49,278 nucleotides of DNA, from the NCBI GenBank assembly GCA_934271525.1, contig CAKQRL010000015.1, positions 1-49,278 on the forward strand, given 5' to 3'. Below are positions 1 to 7,789 of this stretch, one piece after another (within the stretch, counting starts at the first letter, position 1; each line of letters begins with the position of its first letter). The notes beneath the pieces are model-generated. The model was not told the DNA's origin. It searched no databases and was given only the letters and a program-made list of their open reading frames with translations. Source of the DNA: an uncultured Rhodocyclaceae bacterium. GTDB lineage: Bacteria; Pseudomonadota; Gammaproteobacteria; Burkholderiales; Rhodocyclaceae. The translations under genes were made by a program, and so were the position numbers.

Positions 1-8
1 CCCCCCCC
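1..8 (+). repeat. Poly-C homopolymer tract, at least C8, cut by window edge
   Basis: Eight consecutive C bases open the window and lie inside the reading frame that ends at 496. The true length is unknown because the tract may continue upstream. In an A/T-rich gene such a tract is a candidate contingency locus. Confidence 0.6.
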
Positions 9-496
9 GAAATGACGAAAAAAGAATTATTCCATTAAAAAAATATATTCAAAAATATGTATTTCAATTTATTAAAGAAAATCCACAAATAGAATTTCAT
101 ATAATTTTTCAACCATTTTCACGGGCATTTTATAAAATACCAACCGCAAAAGGTTATCATAAAGGCAGAAATGGCAAACAATTTTATGATGATTTAAAAA
201 AAATGATAAATTGGTTTTTAAAAGAATCCTCTCGTTTTAAAAACGTGAAAATTTATGGTTTTGATAATTTAGATTATCCAAACAATTTAAATAATTATAG
301 TGATGGGAATCATTATAACCCAGAAATGAATTCTTTATTTTTAAAAGCAGTTAAAAATAATACAAATCGTTTAACATTGGAAAATAAACAAGAATATTTT
401 CAAACAATGGAAAATGAAATTAAAAATTATGATATTTCCCCATTGATTCAAGCCATTGAAAAATATGAACAGGAAAAACTTTCAAAGAAAAAATAA
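2..496 (+). CDS. SGNH/GDSL-like surface O-acyl enzyme, C-terminal part (partial)
   Basis: The reading frame is open from the first bases of the window to the TAA at 494-496, so the gene begins upstream and only about 164 residues are visible. A Met codon at 203 is internal. The segment VKIYGFDN followed about 15 residues later by YSDGNHYNP resembles the C-terminal Asp-x-x-His block of SGNH/GDSL hydrolases and AlgX/DltD-like O-acyl enzymes; this is a weak motif match, not a firm family call. The tail (KYEQEKLSKKK) is charged. Base composition is far more A/T-rich than the housekeeping genes that follow, as is common for surface-carbohydrate genes. The window starts with at least eight C residues in this frame (Pro-Pro), a possible phase-variation tract. 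It is convergent with ftsB; a 51-bp repeat pair lies between them. Confidence 0.5.
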   Translation, partial: PPRNDEKRIIPLKKYIQKYVFQFIKENPQIEFHIIFQPFSRAFYKIPTAKGYHKGRNGKQFYDDLKKMINWFLKESSRFKNVKIYGFDNLDYPNNLNNYSDGNHYNPEMNSLFLKAVKNNTNRLTLENKQEYFQTMENEIKNYDISPLIQAIEKYEQEKLSKKK

Positions 497-500
497 AAAA

Positions 501-551
501 TCCACGGTAAACCATCATTTTTTTTGAAAATTTTAAAACGTTTACCGTGGA
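501..551. repeat. 51-bp inverted repeat pair (candidate uptake-signal pair / bidirectional terminator)
   Basis: TCCACGGTAAACC at 501-513 faces CGTTTACCGTGGA at 539-551, with an A/T-rich centre. A-runs precede and A/T sequence follows. It sits 4 bp after the stop of the upstream plus-strand gene and 10 bp before the ftsB stop, so it separates two convergent genes and probably terminates both transcripts. Confidence 0.9.
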
Positions 552-561
552 AAACCTGCGA

Positions 562-885
562 TTATTTTTGTTTTTTGGCAAGGGAGTCGAGATGCGGGGT
601 TGGTGGAGAGTCGGCATCCGTGGGAAATGACCAATAGTGTTCTGTTGGTTCAATCAAGTTAAATTCAATGCGGGCGCGCTCTTCAATCACATCCAAACCT
701 TGTTTTAAATCCAAAACTTCCGCCTCTAATCCCGCATTTCGGGCGGACATTTCCTGCACGGTGCGGCGTTTGTCATTCAACAATTTTTCGTAATCATTCA
801 CCATTGACCAACTGCCCTTGCCCCACCACAACGGGTATTGAATGGCAAGCAACAACAAAAAAAGCAAAAACGCCAACCACTTCAT
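562..885 (-). CDS. ftsB: Cell division protein FtsB
   Basis: A 107-residue bitopic protein of the divisome FtsQLB complex, which signals septal peptidoglycan synthesis. One N-terminal membrane segment (about residues 2-21, KWLAFLLFLLLLAIQYPLWWG) is followed by a charged coiled-coil stretch (about 28-70, with NDKRRTVQEM and EAEVLDLKQG) and the family's short region with EERARIEFNLI. The frame could be extended to a TTG at 891, but the ATG at 885 fits the usual FtsB start. Gene order eno-ftsB on one strand is the normal beta/gammaproteobacterial arrangement, but here the two are separated by about 500 bp of repetitive sequence. The C-terminal tail with SPPTPHLDS is variable in the family. Confidence 0.93.
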   Translation of the reverse strand: MKWLAFLLFLLLLAIQYPLWWGKGSWSMVNDYEKLLNDKRRTVQEMSARNAGLEAEVLDLKQGLDVIEERARIEFNLIEPTEHYWSFPTDADSPPTPHLDSLAKKQK

Positions 886-891
886 CGCCAA

Positions 892-1387
892 CTACCACAA
901 GCATCGCCACAAAGGCAAAAAGGAAACGCCATCAATGCGTTGGGAAAATCGCGCTTTTCTCGCCAAAATGGCGCAAAGAAAAAAGCAAAACCTTCGCCAG
1001 CAAAACCGCCCTTTTCTCGCAAAAACAAAAACATCGGCACAATTTTAAAAAAATCGCCCTTTTTTCGCCGAAAAGAAACAAACAAACATTGCAAGTTGCA
1101 AAAAACACGCTTTTGCAAGGGCGACAAAAAAAAGCGTTTTAAATCGCAAAAAATGCCCTTTTCTTGCCAAAATAGAAAAAGAAAAAATCGCCCGTTATAA
1201 AAATTCCATTGTTGGAACGGCGACAAAAAAAAAGGTTTTACATTGCCCAAACCGCGCTTTTTCTGCTGTAACAAAAAAAACAAAAACGCCCGACAATTCT
1301 TGCTTTGCCACAAGGGAGAACACCAAAAAAGCAAAGAGTCCAAGCTATTCATCGCCAAATAAAAAAATCAAAATTGCAAAGTTGCCA
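892..1387. repeat. Degenerate repetitive spacer between eno and ftsB
   Basis: No credible gene is seen in these 496 bases. The stretch is A-rich on the plus strand and contains recurring, decayed blocks of the form GCCCTTTTCTCGCCAAAA starting near 951, 1008, 1055, 1108, 1154 and 1253, separated by roughly 45-100 bp. Each block is followed by an A-rich run. Several frames stay open on both strands and give low-complexity proteins with repeating motifs such as IALFSPK or FWREK, which is what a decayed tandem repeat lacking stops would produce. Because ftsB lies downstream of eno on the minus strand, the spacer would be transcribed if the two are co-transcribed. Confidence 0.6.
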
Positions 1388-2671
1388 TCACCGCAAATTG
1401 TAAAAAGCGCGGCGGCCGGCATATTGTGCGGCATCGCCCAAATCTTCTTCAATGCGCAAAAGTTGGTTGTATTTTGCCAATCTATCCGAACGCGAAAGCG
1501 AGCCTGTTTTGATTTGCCCAGCGTTTAAACCGACCGCAATGTCCGCAATCAACGTGTCTTCCGTCTCTCCCGAGCGGTGCGAAATCACCGCGGTGTAACC
1601 CGCTTTTTGCGCCATTTCCACCGCAGCCAAAGTTTCGGTCAGCGTGCCAATTTGGTTGACCTTAATCAAAATAGAATTGGCAATTTTTTGCGCAATGCCT
1701 TCTTTTAAAAGTTTGGTGTTGGTCACAAACAAATCATCGCCCACAATTTGCACTTTGTTTTTAAAGCGATCGGTTAAAAGTTTCCACCCTTCCCAATCGT
1801 TTTCCGCCATGCCGTCTTCAATGGACAAAATGGGGAATTCTTGCGTTAATTGTTGCAAATAATCGCAAAATTCAAAGGCATTGAACCATTTTTTTTCGCC
1901 TTCCAAGTGGTAGCGCCCGTCTTTGTAAAATTCGCTGGCGGCGCAATCCAATGCTAAATAAACATCGCGCCCGGGCGTATAACCAGTTTGCATAATAGCT
2001 TCGCAAATGTATTGCAAGGCTTCTTCGTGATTTTTTAAATTCGGTGCAAAGCCACCTTCATCCCCCACGGCAGTGGAAAATCCTTTTTGGTTTAAGAGTT
2101 TTTTCAAGGCTTGAAAAATCTCAGCGCCGGCGCGCAAAGATTCTTTAAAGGAAGAAGCGCCCACCGGCATAATCATAAATTCTTGAATATCCAAGGAATT
2201 ATTGGCATGCGCGCCGCCGTTTAAAATGTTCATCATCGGAACAGGCATTTGGCGCGCCATCATTCCACCAAAATAGCGGTAAAGCGGAATGCCCAAATCA
2301 TCCGAAGCCGCTTTTGCCACCGCCATAGAAACCGCCAAAATGGCATTGGCACCCATTTTGGATTTGTTTTCCGAGCCGTCTAAATCAATTAAAGTTTTAT
2401 CAATAAACACTTGGTCTTGCGCATCCAAACCCATTAAGGCTTCGGCAATTTCGGTATTGACATTTTCAACGGCTTTCAAAACGCCTTTGCCATTAAAACG
2501 TTTGGGATCCTTATCGCGCAATTCAATGGCTTCACGCGAACCAGTTGAAGCGCCAGACGGCACGGCAGCTCTGCCAAAAGCGCCGGTTTCTAATAAAACA
2601 TCGGCTTCCACTGTTGGATTGCCGCGCGAATCCAAAATTTCTCTTGCCACCACATCCACGATTGAACTCAT
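1388..2671 (-). CDS. eno: Enolase
   Basis: Phosphopyruvate hydratase of glycolysis, also an RNA-degradosome partner in many proteobacteria; 427 residues, normal length. The substrate loop SGASTGSREA lies at about 39-48. The catalytic Glu is in VGDEGGF (about 205), metal ligands are in LDCAASEF (Asp about 242), SIEDGM (Glu about 285) and GDDLF (about 311-315), the catalytic Lys in IKVNQIGT (about 337), and the conserved SHRSGETEDT block at 364-373. The ATG at 2671 is preceded by AAAAGG, a plausible ribosome-binding site. It follows kdsA on the same strand after a short gap that holds one outward-facing repeat core. Confidence 0.98.
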   Translation of the reverse strand: MSSIVDVVAREILDSRGNPTVEADVLLETGAFGRAAVPSGASTGSREAIELRDKDPKRFNGKGVLKAVENVNTEIAEALMGLDAQDQVFIDKTLIDLDGSENKSKMGANAILAVSMAVAKAASDDLGIPLYRYFGGMMARQMPVPMMNILNGGAHANNSLDIQEFMIMPVGASSFKESLRAGAEIFQALKKLLNQKGFSTAVGDEGGFAPNLKNHEEALQYICEAIMQTGYTPGRDVYLALDCAASEFYKDGRYHLEGEKKWFNAFEFCDYLQQLTQEFPILSIEDGMAENDWEGWKLLTDRFKNKVQIVGDDLFVTNTKLLKEGIAQKIANSILIKVNQIGTLTETLAAVEMAQKAGYTAVISHRSGETEDTLIADIAVGLNAGQIKTGSLSRSDRLAKYNQLLRIEEDLGDAAQYAGRRAFYNLR

Positions 2672-2715
2672 AATTTAAAAACCTTTTCTTCTAAAAAAAT
2701 TTAAAAAAAACAATG

Positions 2716-2728
2716 GGTTTACCGTGGA
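2716..2728 (-). repeat. Single repeat core, downstream of and providing the kdsA stop
   Basis: The plus strand reads GGTTTACCGTGGA. On the kdsA strand the sequence AAT CCA CGG TAA gives Asn-Pro-Arg-stop, so the core supplies the stop codon of kdsA. It is divergent from the neighbouring core at 2741. Confidence 0.85.
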
Positions 2729-3570
2729 TTTTCGCAATTTTCCACGGTCAACGCAAAATTTTTTGTGAGTTTGTCCAACGCCAACAAATGCTCAATTAGT
2801 TTGGGCATTTGGGCAAGTTCAAAACTATTGGCGCCGTCCGACCACGCTTTGTCTGGTTCGGGATGCGTTTCCATAAATAATCCTGCAATGCCAACGGCTA
2901 CCGCCGCACGCGCCAAAGGCGCAATAAATTCCCTGTTGCCACCCGATGCGCCATTTGCCGCACCCGGCAACTGCACGCTGTGCGTGGCATCAAAAACCAC
3001 GGGGCATTGTGTGTTGCGCATCATCACCAAACTGCGCATATCGCTAACCAAATTGTGGTAACCAAAAGAAGCGCCGCGCTCGCAAACCATTAAATTATCC
3101 GCGCCGCCGTTGGCAGCACGCGCTTTTTCAACCACCATTTGCATATCGTCCGGCGCCAAAAACTGCCCTTTTTTGATATTCACAGGTTTGCCGCACGCAG
3201 CCACACTTTGAATAAAATCCGTTTGTCTGCACAAAAACGCCGGCGTTTGCAACACATCCACCACGCTTGCCACTGCCAAAACGTCTTCTTTTTCATGCAC
3301 ATCGGTTAAAACGGGCACGCCGATATTTTTTTGAACATTTTGTAAAATTTGCAAACCCGCATCCAAACCCAAACCGCGTTTGGAAGTGTGCGAAGTGCGG
3401 TTGGCTTTGTCGTAAGATGCTTTGAAAATATACAAAATTCCACGGTCAACGCAAAAATTTTTTAAAAATCCTGCCACATCTTCGCATAACATTTGCGATT
3501 CCGCCGTGCAAGGTCCGGCAATTAAAAACAAAGGTTGATTCAAACCGATTTCCTTGCCGCACAAATTCAT
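2719..3570 (-). CDS. kdsA: 3-deoxy-8-phosphooctulonate (KDO-8-P) synthase
   Basis: Condenses arabinose 5-phosphate with phosphoenolpyruvate to KDO-8-P for lipopolysaccharide inner core. The start is set at ATG 3570 (MNLCGKEIGLNQPLF); its ATGA overlaps the pyrG stop by 4 bp, which indicates translational coupling. Family blocks are visible: LIAGPCTAES, FKASYDKANRTS, TDVHE, LQTPAFLCRQTD, KKGQFLAP, FDATHSVQLPG, GLFMETHPEPD. Length is 283 residues, normal. Two copies of the dispersed repeat are coding: CVDRGI just before the FKAS block, and LTVEN in the C-terminal tail. A third supplies the stop codon (NPR-stop). The CVDRGI copy falls in a variable helix and appears not to change the local length relative to the E. 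coli protein as I remember it. Confidence 0.97.
   Translation of the reverse strand: MNLCGKEIGLNQPLFLIAGPCTAESQMLCEDVAGFLKNFCVDRGILYIFKASYDKANRTSHTSKRGLGLDAGLQILQNVQKNIGVPVLTDVHEKEDVLAVASVVDVLQTPAFLCRQTDFIQSVAACGKPVNIKKGQFLAPDDMQMVVEKARAANGGADNLMVCERGASFGYHNLVSDMRSLVMMRNTQCPVVFDATHSVQLPGAANGASGGNREFIAPLARAAVAVGIAGLFMETHPEPDKAWSDGANSFELAQMPKLIEHLLALDKLTKNFALTVENCENPR
2741..2753 (+). repeat. Single repeat core inside kdsA C-terminus
   Basis: TCCACGGTCAACG followed by A/T-rich sequence. On the kdsA strand it encodes the Leu-Thr-Val-Glu-Asn of the tail ALTVENCENPR. Confidence 0.85.
3439..3451 (+). repeat. Intragenic repeat core in kdsA
   Basis: TCCACGGTCAACG followed by GCAAAAATTTTTT-like A/T sequence. 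On the kdsA strand it is read in the Val-Asp-Arg-Gly-Ile frame, a frame different from the commoner Thr-Val-Glu-Asn frame. Confidence 0.88.
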
Positions 3571-5204
3571 TGTTTTTCCTTTTTGCAGTGTTGCGCCGCT
3601 TGCACAAAGGCGGTAAATAAAGCGTGGCCTTGTCTTGGGTTGGAAGTAAATTCTGGATGGAATTGGCAAGCTAAAAACCACGGATGCACATTTTGCGGCA
3701 ATTCAATCATTTCGCACAAATTCGTGCCGGGCGAAGTGCCTGAAACAACCAAACCTTTTTCTTCTAATTGTTTTAACAAAGCGTTATTGACTTCATAACG
3801 GTGGCGATGCCGCTCGGTGATTTCATCCGCTTTGTAAATTTGGTGCGCCAAGGAATTTTCTTTTAACAAACAACGTTGCGCGCCAAGCCGCATGGTGCCG
3901 CCCAAATCGGATTGTTCATTTCTTATTTCTACTTTGCCAGAAGAATCCAACCATTCGGTGATTAAGGCAATCACGGGATAAGGCGTTTTCAAATCAAATT
4001 CGGTGGAGTGCGCTTTTTGCATACCGCACACATGGCGCGCAAATTCCACCACCGCCATTTGCATACCCAAACAAATACCTAAAAATGGAATTTTGTTTTC
4101 GCGGGCATATTGAATAGCCAAAATTTTGCCTTCCATACCGCGTTTGCCAAAACCGCCCGGCACCAAAATGGCGTCTTTGTTTTTTAAAATGTTGGTGCCG
4201 TTTTTTTCTAATTCTTCGGCTTCAATGTAGCGCAAATGCACGGCGCAATGCGTGTGCATTGCCGCGTGTTTGAACGATTCTATTAAAGATTTATACGATT
4301 CGGTTAAATCCACATATTTGCCCACAAAGGCTATTTCAACCGAATCGGTTGGATTTTCCAAAGCCTCAACCAGTTTTTCCCAACGCGACAAATCCGCCGC
4401 TTTGCTCAAAATGTTTAAACGATGGCAAACAATTTCATCCAACATTCTGCTGTGCAACATTGAAGGAATTTTGTAAATGGAATCGGCATCCAAACATTCA
4501 ATCACCGCCAAAGGTTCCACGTTGCAAAAAAGCGCAATTTTGCGCCGTTCATCTTCTGGAATGGGGCGGTCAGCGCGGCAAAGCAAAATATCCGGTTGAA
4601 TGCCAATGCTCCTTAATTCTTTAACCGAGTGTTGCGTGGGTTTGGTTTTAATTTCCCCTGCCGTTGGAATAAACGGCAAAAGCGTTAAATGGATATAACA
4701 AACATTGCCCCGCCCTTCTTCCAAACCCATTTGGCGAATGGCTTCTAAAAAAGGCAGCGATTCAATATCGCCCACGGTGCCGCCCACTTCCACAATGGCA
4801 ATTTCAGCATCAGCGGCGCCTTGTTTGATTTTCAGTTTGATTTCGTCTGTGATATGCGGAATCACCTGCACGGTTTTGCCCAGATATTCGCCGCAACGTT
4901 CTTTTTTCAAAACGCTGTCATAAACTTGCCCGGTGGTGAAGTTGTTGGCTTTTTTCATTTTGGCGCTGGTAAAGCGCTCATAATGGCCTAAATCCAAATC
5001 GGTTTCCGCGCCATCTTCGGTTACAAAAACCTCACCGTGTTGAAAAGGGCTCATCGTGCCCGGGTCAACATTGATATAAGGATCCAATTTTAAATGGGTC
5101 ACTTTCAAACCGCGCGACTCCAAAATTGCTCCCAAGGACGCCGCCGCAATGCCTTTGCCCAAAGAAGAAACCACGCCGCCGGTTACAAAAACGTATTTGG
5201 TCAT
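3567..5204 (-). CDS. pyrG: CTP synthase
   Basis: Converts UTP to CTP using glutamine. The 545-residue protein has the amidoligase domain at the N-terminus (FVTGGVVSSLGKGI, ATP loop; ETDLDLGHYERF, family block) and a class I glutamine amidotransferase domain at the C-terminus, with the nucleophile in GICLGMQM and the His/Glu pair in FHPEFTS. The start is taken at ATG 5204 (MTKYVFVTGG); a GTG one codon earlier is possible. It heads the pyrG-kdsA-eno-ftsB gene string and overlaps kdsA by an ATGA. No copy of the dispersed repeat lies in its 1.6 kb. Confidence 0.98.
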   Translation of the reverse strand: MTKYVFVTGGVVSSLGKGIAAASLGAILESRGLKVTHLKLDPYINVDPGTMSPFQHGEVFVTEDGAETDLDLGHYERFTSAKMKKANNFTTGQVYDSVLKKERCGEYLGKTVQVIPHITDEIKLKIKQGAADAEIAIVEVGGTVGDIESLPFLEAIRQMGLEEGRGNVCYIHLTLLPFIPTAGEIKTKPTQHSVKELRSIGIQPDILLCRADRPIPEDERRKIALFCNVEPLAVIECLDADSIYKIPSMLHSRMLDEIVCHRLNILSKAADLSRWEKLVEALENPTDSVEIAFVGKYVDLTESYKSLIESFKHAAMHTHCAVHLRYIEAEELEKNGTNILKNKDAILVPGGFGKRGMEGKILAIQYARENKIPFLGICLGMQMAVVEFARHVCGMQKAHSTEFDLKTPYPVIALITEWLDSSGKVEIRNEQSDLGGTMRLGAQRCLLKENSLAHQIYKADEITERHRHRYEVNNALLKQLEEKGLVVSGTSPGTNLCEMIELPQNVHPWFLACQFHPEFTSNPRQGHALFTAFVQAAQHCKKEKQ

Positions 5205-5247
5205 CACTTTTCACAAATGGAAAAGGAAAATTTTAACAAACTTTATT

Positions 5248-6009
5248 TTATTGAGTCCGAAAACATTCAAAAAGGCACAACGCCGCCGCACTTGCCACGT
5301 TTAAAGATTCCACACCTTGTGCCATTGGAATTTTGATTTTTTGAATGTTTACCTTTTTTAACAAATCTTTGGCAATGCCTTGCCCTTCGGCGCCAAAAAT
5401 CCACGCCGTTGGGGTTTTGATTGTTAAATCAAACAAATTTTTGGAATCAGAATCCAAACACGTGGCAAAAATATCGCCTTGAAAATGTTTGACAAAATCC
5501 GACAAATCGGCATTTTCAAAAATATTCAAAAGAAAATTGGCGCCTTGCGCCGCGCGCAAACTTTTGGGATTAAAAACGTGGGCAGAATTTTTGGCAATTA
5601 AAACTTGATGAAAATTAGCCGCCGCTGCCACGCGCAAAATTGCGCCCAAATTCAAAGGATTTTGAATGCCATCCAACAACACGCTGTTTTGTTGAAAATC
5701 AATGTTTTGGGCATTTTGTGGCACATTGCAAACGGCAAAAACTGATGCGGGCGAATCCAAGTTGGAGAGTTGGCGCGAAAGATTTTCCGCAATCAAAAAA
5801 ACTTCATCGGCACAAGCAACAAGTGCGCGATTTTCAACAGACAAGGCTTTGTTTTTTTCAACAATTAAGGTTTGAACCTTGCCAAAACGCGCGGCATACA
5901 ATTGAATCAAATGCGCGCCTTCCAAAAAAACAAACGCTTTGGCGCGGTTTTGTGCGATTTTTTTCCACGATTTGAAATGCGGATTTTCTTTGGATTCTAT
6001 GCTTTTCAT
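5248..6009 (-). CDS. SpoU-family (TrmH/RlmB-like) RNA 2'-O-methyltransferase
   Basis: A SAM-dependent RNA ribose methyltransferase of the trefoil-knot SPOUT class. The 253-residue protein has a variable N-terminal substrate-binding region (about 1-100) and the three SpoU motifs: LLDGIQNPLNLGAILRVA (motif 1), IFGAEGQGI (motif 2) and IPMAQGVESLNVASAAAL (motif 3, knot). The N-terminus NPHFKSWKKIAQNRAK resembles the subfamily that modifies 23S rRNA, but the exact target cannot be decided here. Its ATG overlaps the rnhB stop in an ATGA, so the two are translationally coupled. Confidence 0.9.
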   Translation of the reverse strand: MKSIESKENPHFKSWKKIAQNRAKAFVFLEGAHLIQLYAARFGKVQTLIVEKNKALSVENRALVACADEVFLIAENLSRQLSNLDSPASVFAVCNVPQNAQNIDFQQNSVLLDGIQNPLNLGAILRVAAAANFHQVLIAKNSAHVFNPKSLRAAQGANFLLNIFENADLSDFVKHFQGDIFATCLDSDSKNLFDLTIKTPTAWIFGAEGQGIAKDLLKKVNIQKIKIPMAQGVESLNVASAAALCLFECFRTQ

Positions 6010-6647
6010 TTTTCAAAAAAATTGTCGGTTGACCGTGGATTTTTTTCCAAAATTTGCTTAACCGGCGCAAAACTTTGGCGGTGAATGCGGCAAGCGCCGT
6101 GGATTTTCAACAATTCCAAATGCCGCGCCGTGCCGTAGCCTTTGTGACGCGCAAATTCGTATTGCGGAAAAATTTTATCCCATTGCAACATTTCTGCATC
6201 GCGCGCCGTTTTTGCCAAAATGGACGCTGCGGCAATGGCGGCAATTTTAGAATCGCCTTTGATGACAAATTCCGCAGGCGCGTTTAAATTCGGCGGCAAG
6301 CGGTTGCCATCCACCAAAATTTTTTGCGGCACAATGTTTAATTGCGACAAAGCGCGCCGCATTGCCAAAAAAGTGGCGTTTAAAATGTTGAGCCGATCAA
6401 TTTCTTCAACACTTGACGAAGCAATGCCAAAGGCAAGCGCTTTTTGTTTGATTTCCAACGCCAACATCTCGCGTTTTTTGGCGCTTAATTTTTTAGAATC
6501 GTTTAAACCAGCAATTTTGTTTTGTGGATTCAAAATCACCGCGGCAGCAAAAACGGAACCCGCCAAAGGACCGCGCCCGGCTTCATCCACGCCAGCCACG
6601 TTTTCAAAATCGTTTAAATCGCCAAAATCAAATGCCAAGTTTTTCAT
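6006..6647 (-). CDS. rnhB: Ribonuclease HII
   Basis: Removes RNA primers and single ribonucleotides from RNA/DNA hybrids. About 213 residues. The catalytic acidic residues are in VDEAGRGPLAG (Asp-Glu) and further on in the LVDGNRLP and KTARDAEM regions; GDSKIAAIAAASILAKTARD is family-typical. The start is ambiguous: ATG 6647 (MKNLAFDF), or a GTG at 6656 that belongs to the repeat arm ACCGTGGA; the same arm places GTGGA just before the ATG, where it may act as a weak ribosome-binding site. The C-terminal tail KNPRSTDNFFEK is largely encoded by another repeat copy (6027-6039). It overlaps the downstream SpoU gene by 4 bp. Confidence 0.94.
   Translation of the reverse strand: MKNLAFDFGDLNDFENVAGVDEAGRGPLAGSVFAAAVILNPQNKIAGLNDSKKLSAKKREMLALEIKQKALAFGIASSSVEEIDRLNILNATFLAMRRALSQLNIVPQKILVDGNRLPPNLNAPAEFVIKGDSKIAAIAAASILAKTARDAEMLQWDKIFPQYEFARHKGYGTARHLELLKIHGACRIHRQSFAPVKQILEKNPRSTDNFFEK
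6027..6039 (-). repeat. Repeat core encoding the rnhB C-terminus
   Basis: The plus strand reads GGTTGACCGTGGA preceded by an A/T tract. On the rnhB strand it encodes Asn-Pro-Arg-Ser-Thr-Asp. The TCA variant replaces the TAA stop found at kdsA and serC, so here the protein runs on for a few residues. Confidence 0.87.
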
Positions 6648-6651
6648 TTTT

Positions 6652-6702
6652 TCCACGGTAAACGATGATTTTTTTTCAAAATTTTGAACGGTTTACCGTG
6701 GA
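6652..6702. repeat. 51-bp inverted repeat pair between serC and rnhB
   Basis: TCCACGGTAAACG at 6652-6664 faces GGTTTACCGTGGA at 6690-6702. One arm supplies the TAA stop of serC (Asn-Pro-Arg-stop), the other lies directly at the rnhB start. Both genes are on the minus strand, so this would be an intercistronic terminator or attenuator. Confidence 0.9.
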
Positions 6703-7787
6703 TTTTTTGCAAAATCGCTTAAAAATTGCGCAAAATTTTCGGCAACTTCTAGCGGCAAAGCGTTGTAAAGCGAAGCGCGCACGCCGCCCAAAGAGCGATG
6801 CCCTTTTAAGCCATAAAACCCTGCCGATTCTGCCGATTTAAAAAAATATTCCAATGAAAATTCAGGCGACAAAAAGAAAGCGATATTCATCAGCGAAAAA
6901 TGATTTTGCGCATGCAAGCGAAAAACTTCCGGGTGTGCTTTTAAAACCTCCAAAATTATTTTTTGTTTTTTTAAATTAATAGCGTGCATTTTGTTTAAAC
7001 CGCCAATTTCATCTTCCAACCAGCGCAATACCAAAAGCGTAGCGTAAATGGCAAAAACGGGCGGCGTGTTGTAATTGGAATTGTTTTGAATTTGTGTTTT
7101 GTAATCCAAAGCAATGGGAAAAAGCGGCGCCGAATCGGGCAAAAAGTTTTGGTCAACAACCACAATCGTAACGCCTGCTGGTCCCAAATTTTTTTGGGCG
7201 TGGGCGTAAATCAGCGCAAAATCATCCGCAACAATTGGGCGAGAAAGCAAATCAGAAGACATATCCACAATGCGCGGCACGTTTTTTAAACCCAATGCTT
7301 CTTTTGGAAATTGCAAACCTTCCACGGTTTCATTGGAAACATAATGCAAAAAAGCCGCATTGGGATTGCAATGCAAATCATTGTTTTTTGGCAAAGTTGA
7401 AAAACCTTGTGCCTTGCCGTTCCATAATTCTTCAACTTTGGCAAAGCGTTGGGCTTCCAAAAAGGCTTTTTCGCTCCAATAACCGCCAACAATATATTGC
7501 GCGGGCGATTTTTTGGAATCCGAAAAATAAAGCGCCGTTTGCGCAAATTGCGTGCTGGCGCCACCTTGCAAAAATAAAACGCGGTAATGCGCGGGCAAAT
7601 TCAACAAGCGAACAAAGCGTTCTTCCAACTCGTTTAAAAAAGACAAAAACAATTCGCTTCGGTGGCTCAAACCCAAAATGGAATAACCCGTTTCTTTTAA
7701 AGCCCAAACGGATTGGCTCAATTCCTTTAAAACGCCAAGCGGCAATGCGCCGGGCCCGCCTGAAAAATTGAAGTTGTTTTTGTGCAT
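6693..7787 (-). CDS. serC: Phosphoserine aminotransferase
   Basis: PLP enzyme of serine and pyridoxine biosynthesis (3-phosphohydroxypyruvate to phosphoserine). The 364-residue protein starts with FNFSGGPGALP, the family N-terminal block. The PLP-binding Lys is in HAQKNLGPAGVTIVVV, and SYNTPPVFAIY-like sequence (NYNTPPVFAIYA) and the C-terminal KGHRSLGGVRASLYNALP block are diagnostic. The protein ends in AKNPR-stop, with the stop codon formed by a repeat core. It begins 2 bp after the stop of the TPR/ATP-grasp gene and so is probably in one operon with it. Confidence 0.97.
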   Translation of the reverse strand: MHKNNFNFSGGPGALPLGVLKELSQSVWALKETGYSILGLSHRSELFLSFLNELEERFVRLLNLPAHYRVLFLQGGASTQFAQTALYFSDSKKSPAQYIVGGYWSEKAFLEAQRFAKVEELWNGKAQGFSTLPKNNDLHCNPNAAFLHYVSNETVEGLQFPKEALGLKNVPRIVDMSSDLLSRPIVADDFALIYAHAQKNLGPAGVTIVVVDQNFLPDSAPLFPIALDYKTQIQNNSNYNTPPVFAIYATLLVLRWLEDEIGGLNKMHAINLKKQKIILEVLKAHPEVFRLHAQNHFSLMNIAFFLSPEFSLEYFFKSAESAGFYGLKGHRSLGGVRASLYNALPLEVAENFAQFLSDFAKNPR

Positions 7788-7789
7788 GG

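Noticed and set aside
804..1358. Several overlapping long open frames between ftsB and eno
   Set aside because: All are low-complexity and repetitive, lack ribosome-binding sites, and exist on both strands because the A-rich repeat lacks stop codons.
4771..4778. CCCACGGT in pyrG
   Set aside because: Followed by GCCGCCC, no A/T tract, conserved coding; chance.
7321..7328. TCCACGGT in serC
   Set aside because: Followed by TTCATTGG instead of MAAC and lacks the A/T tract; consistent with chance.
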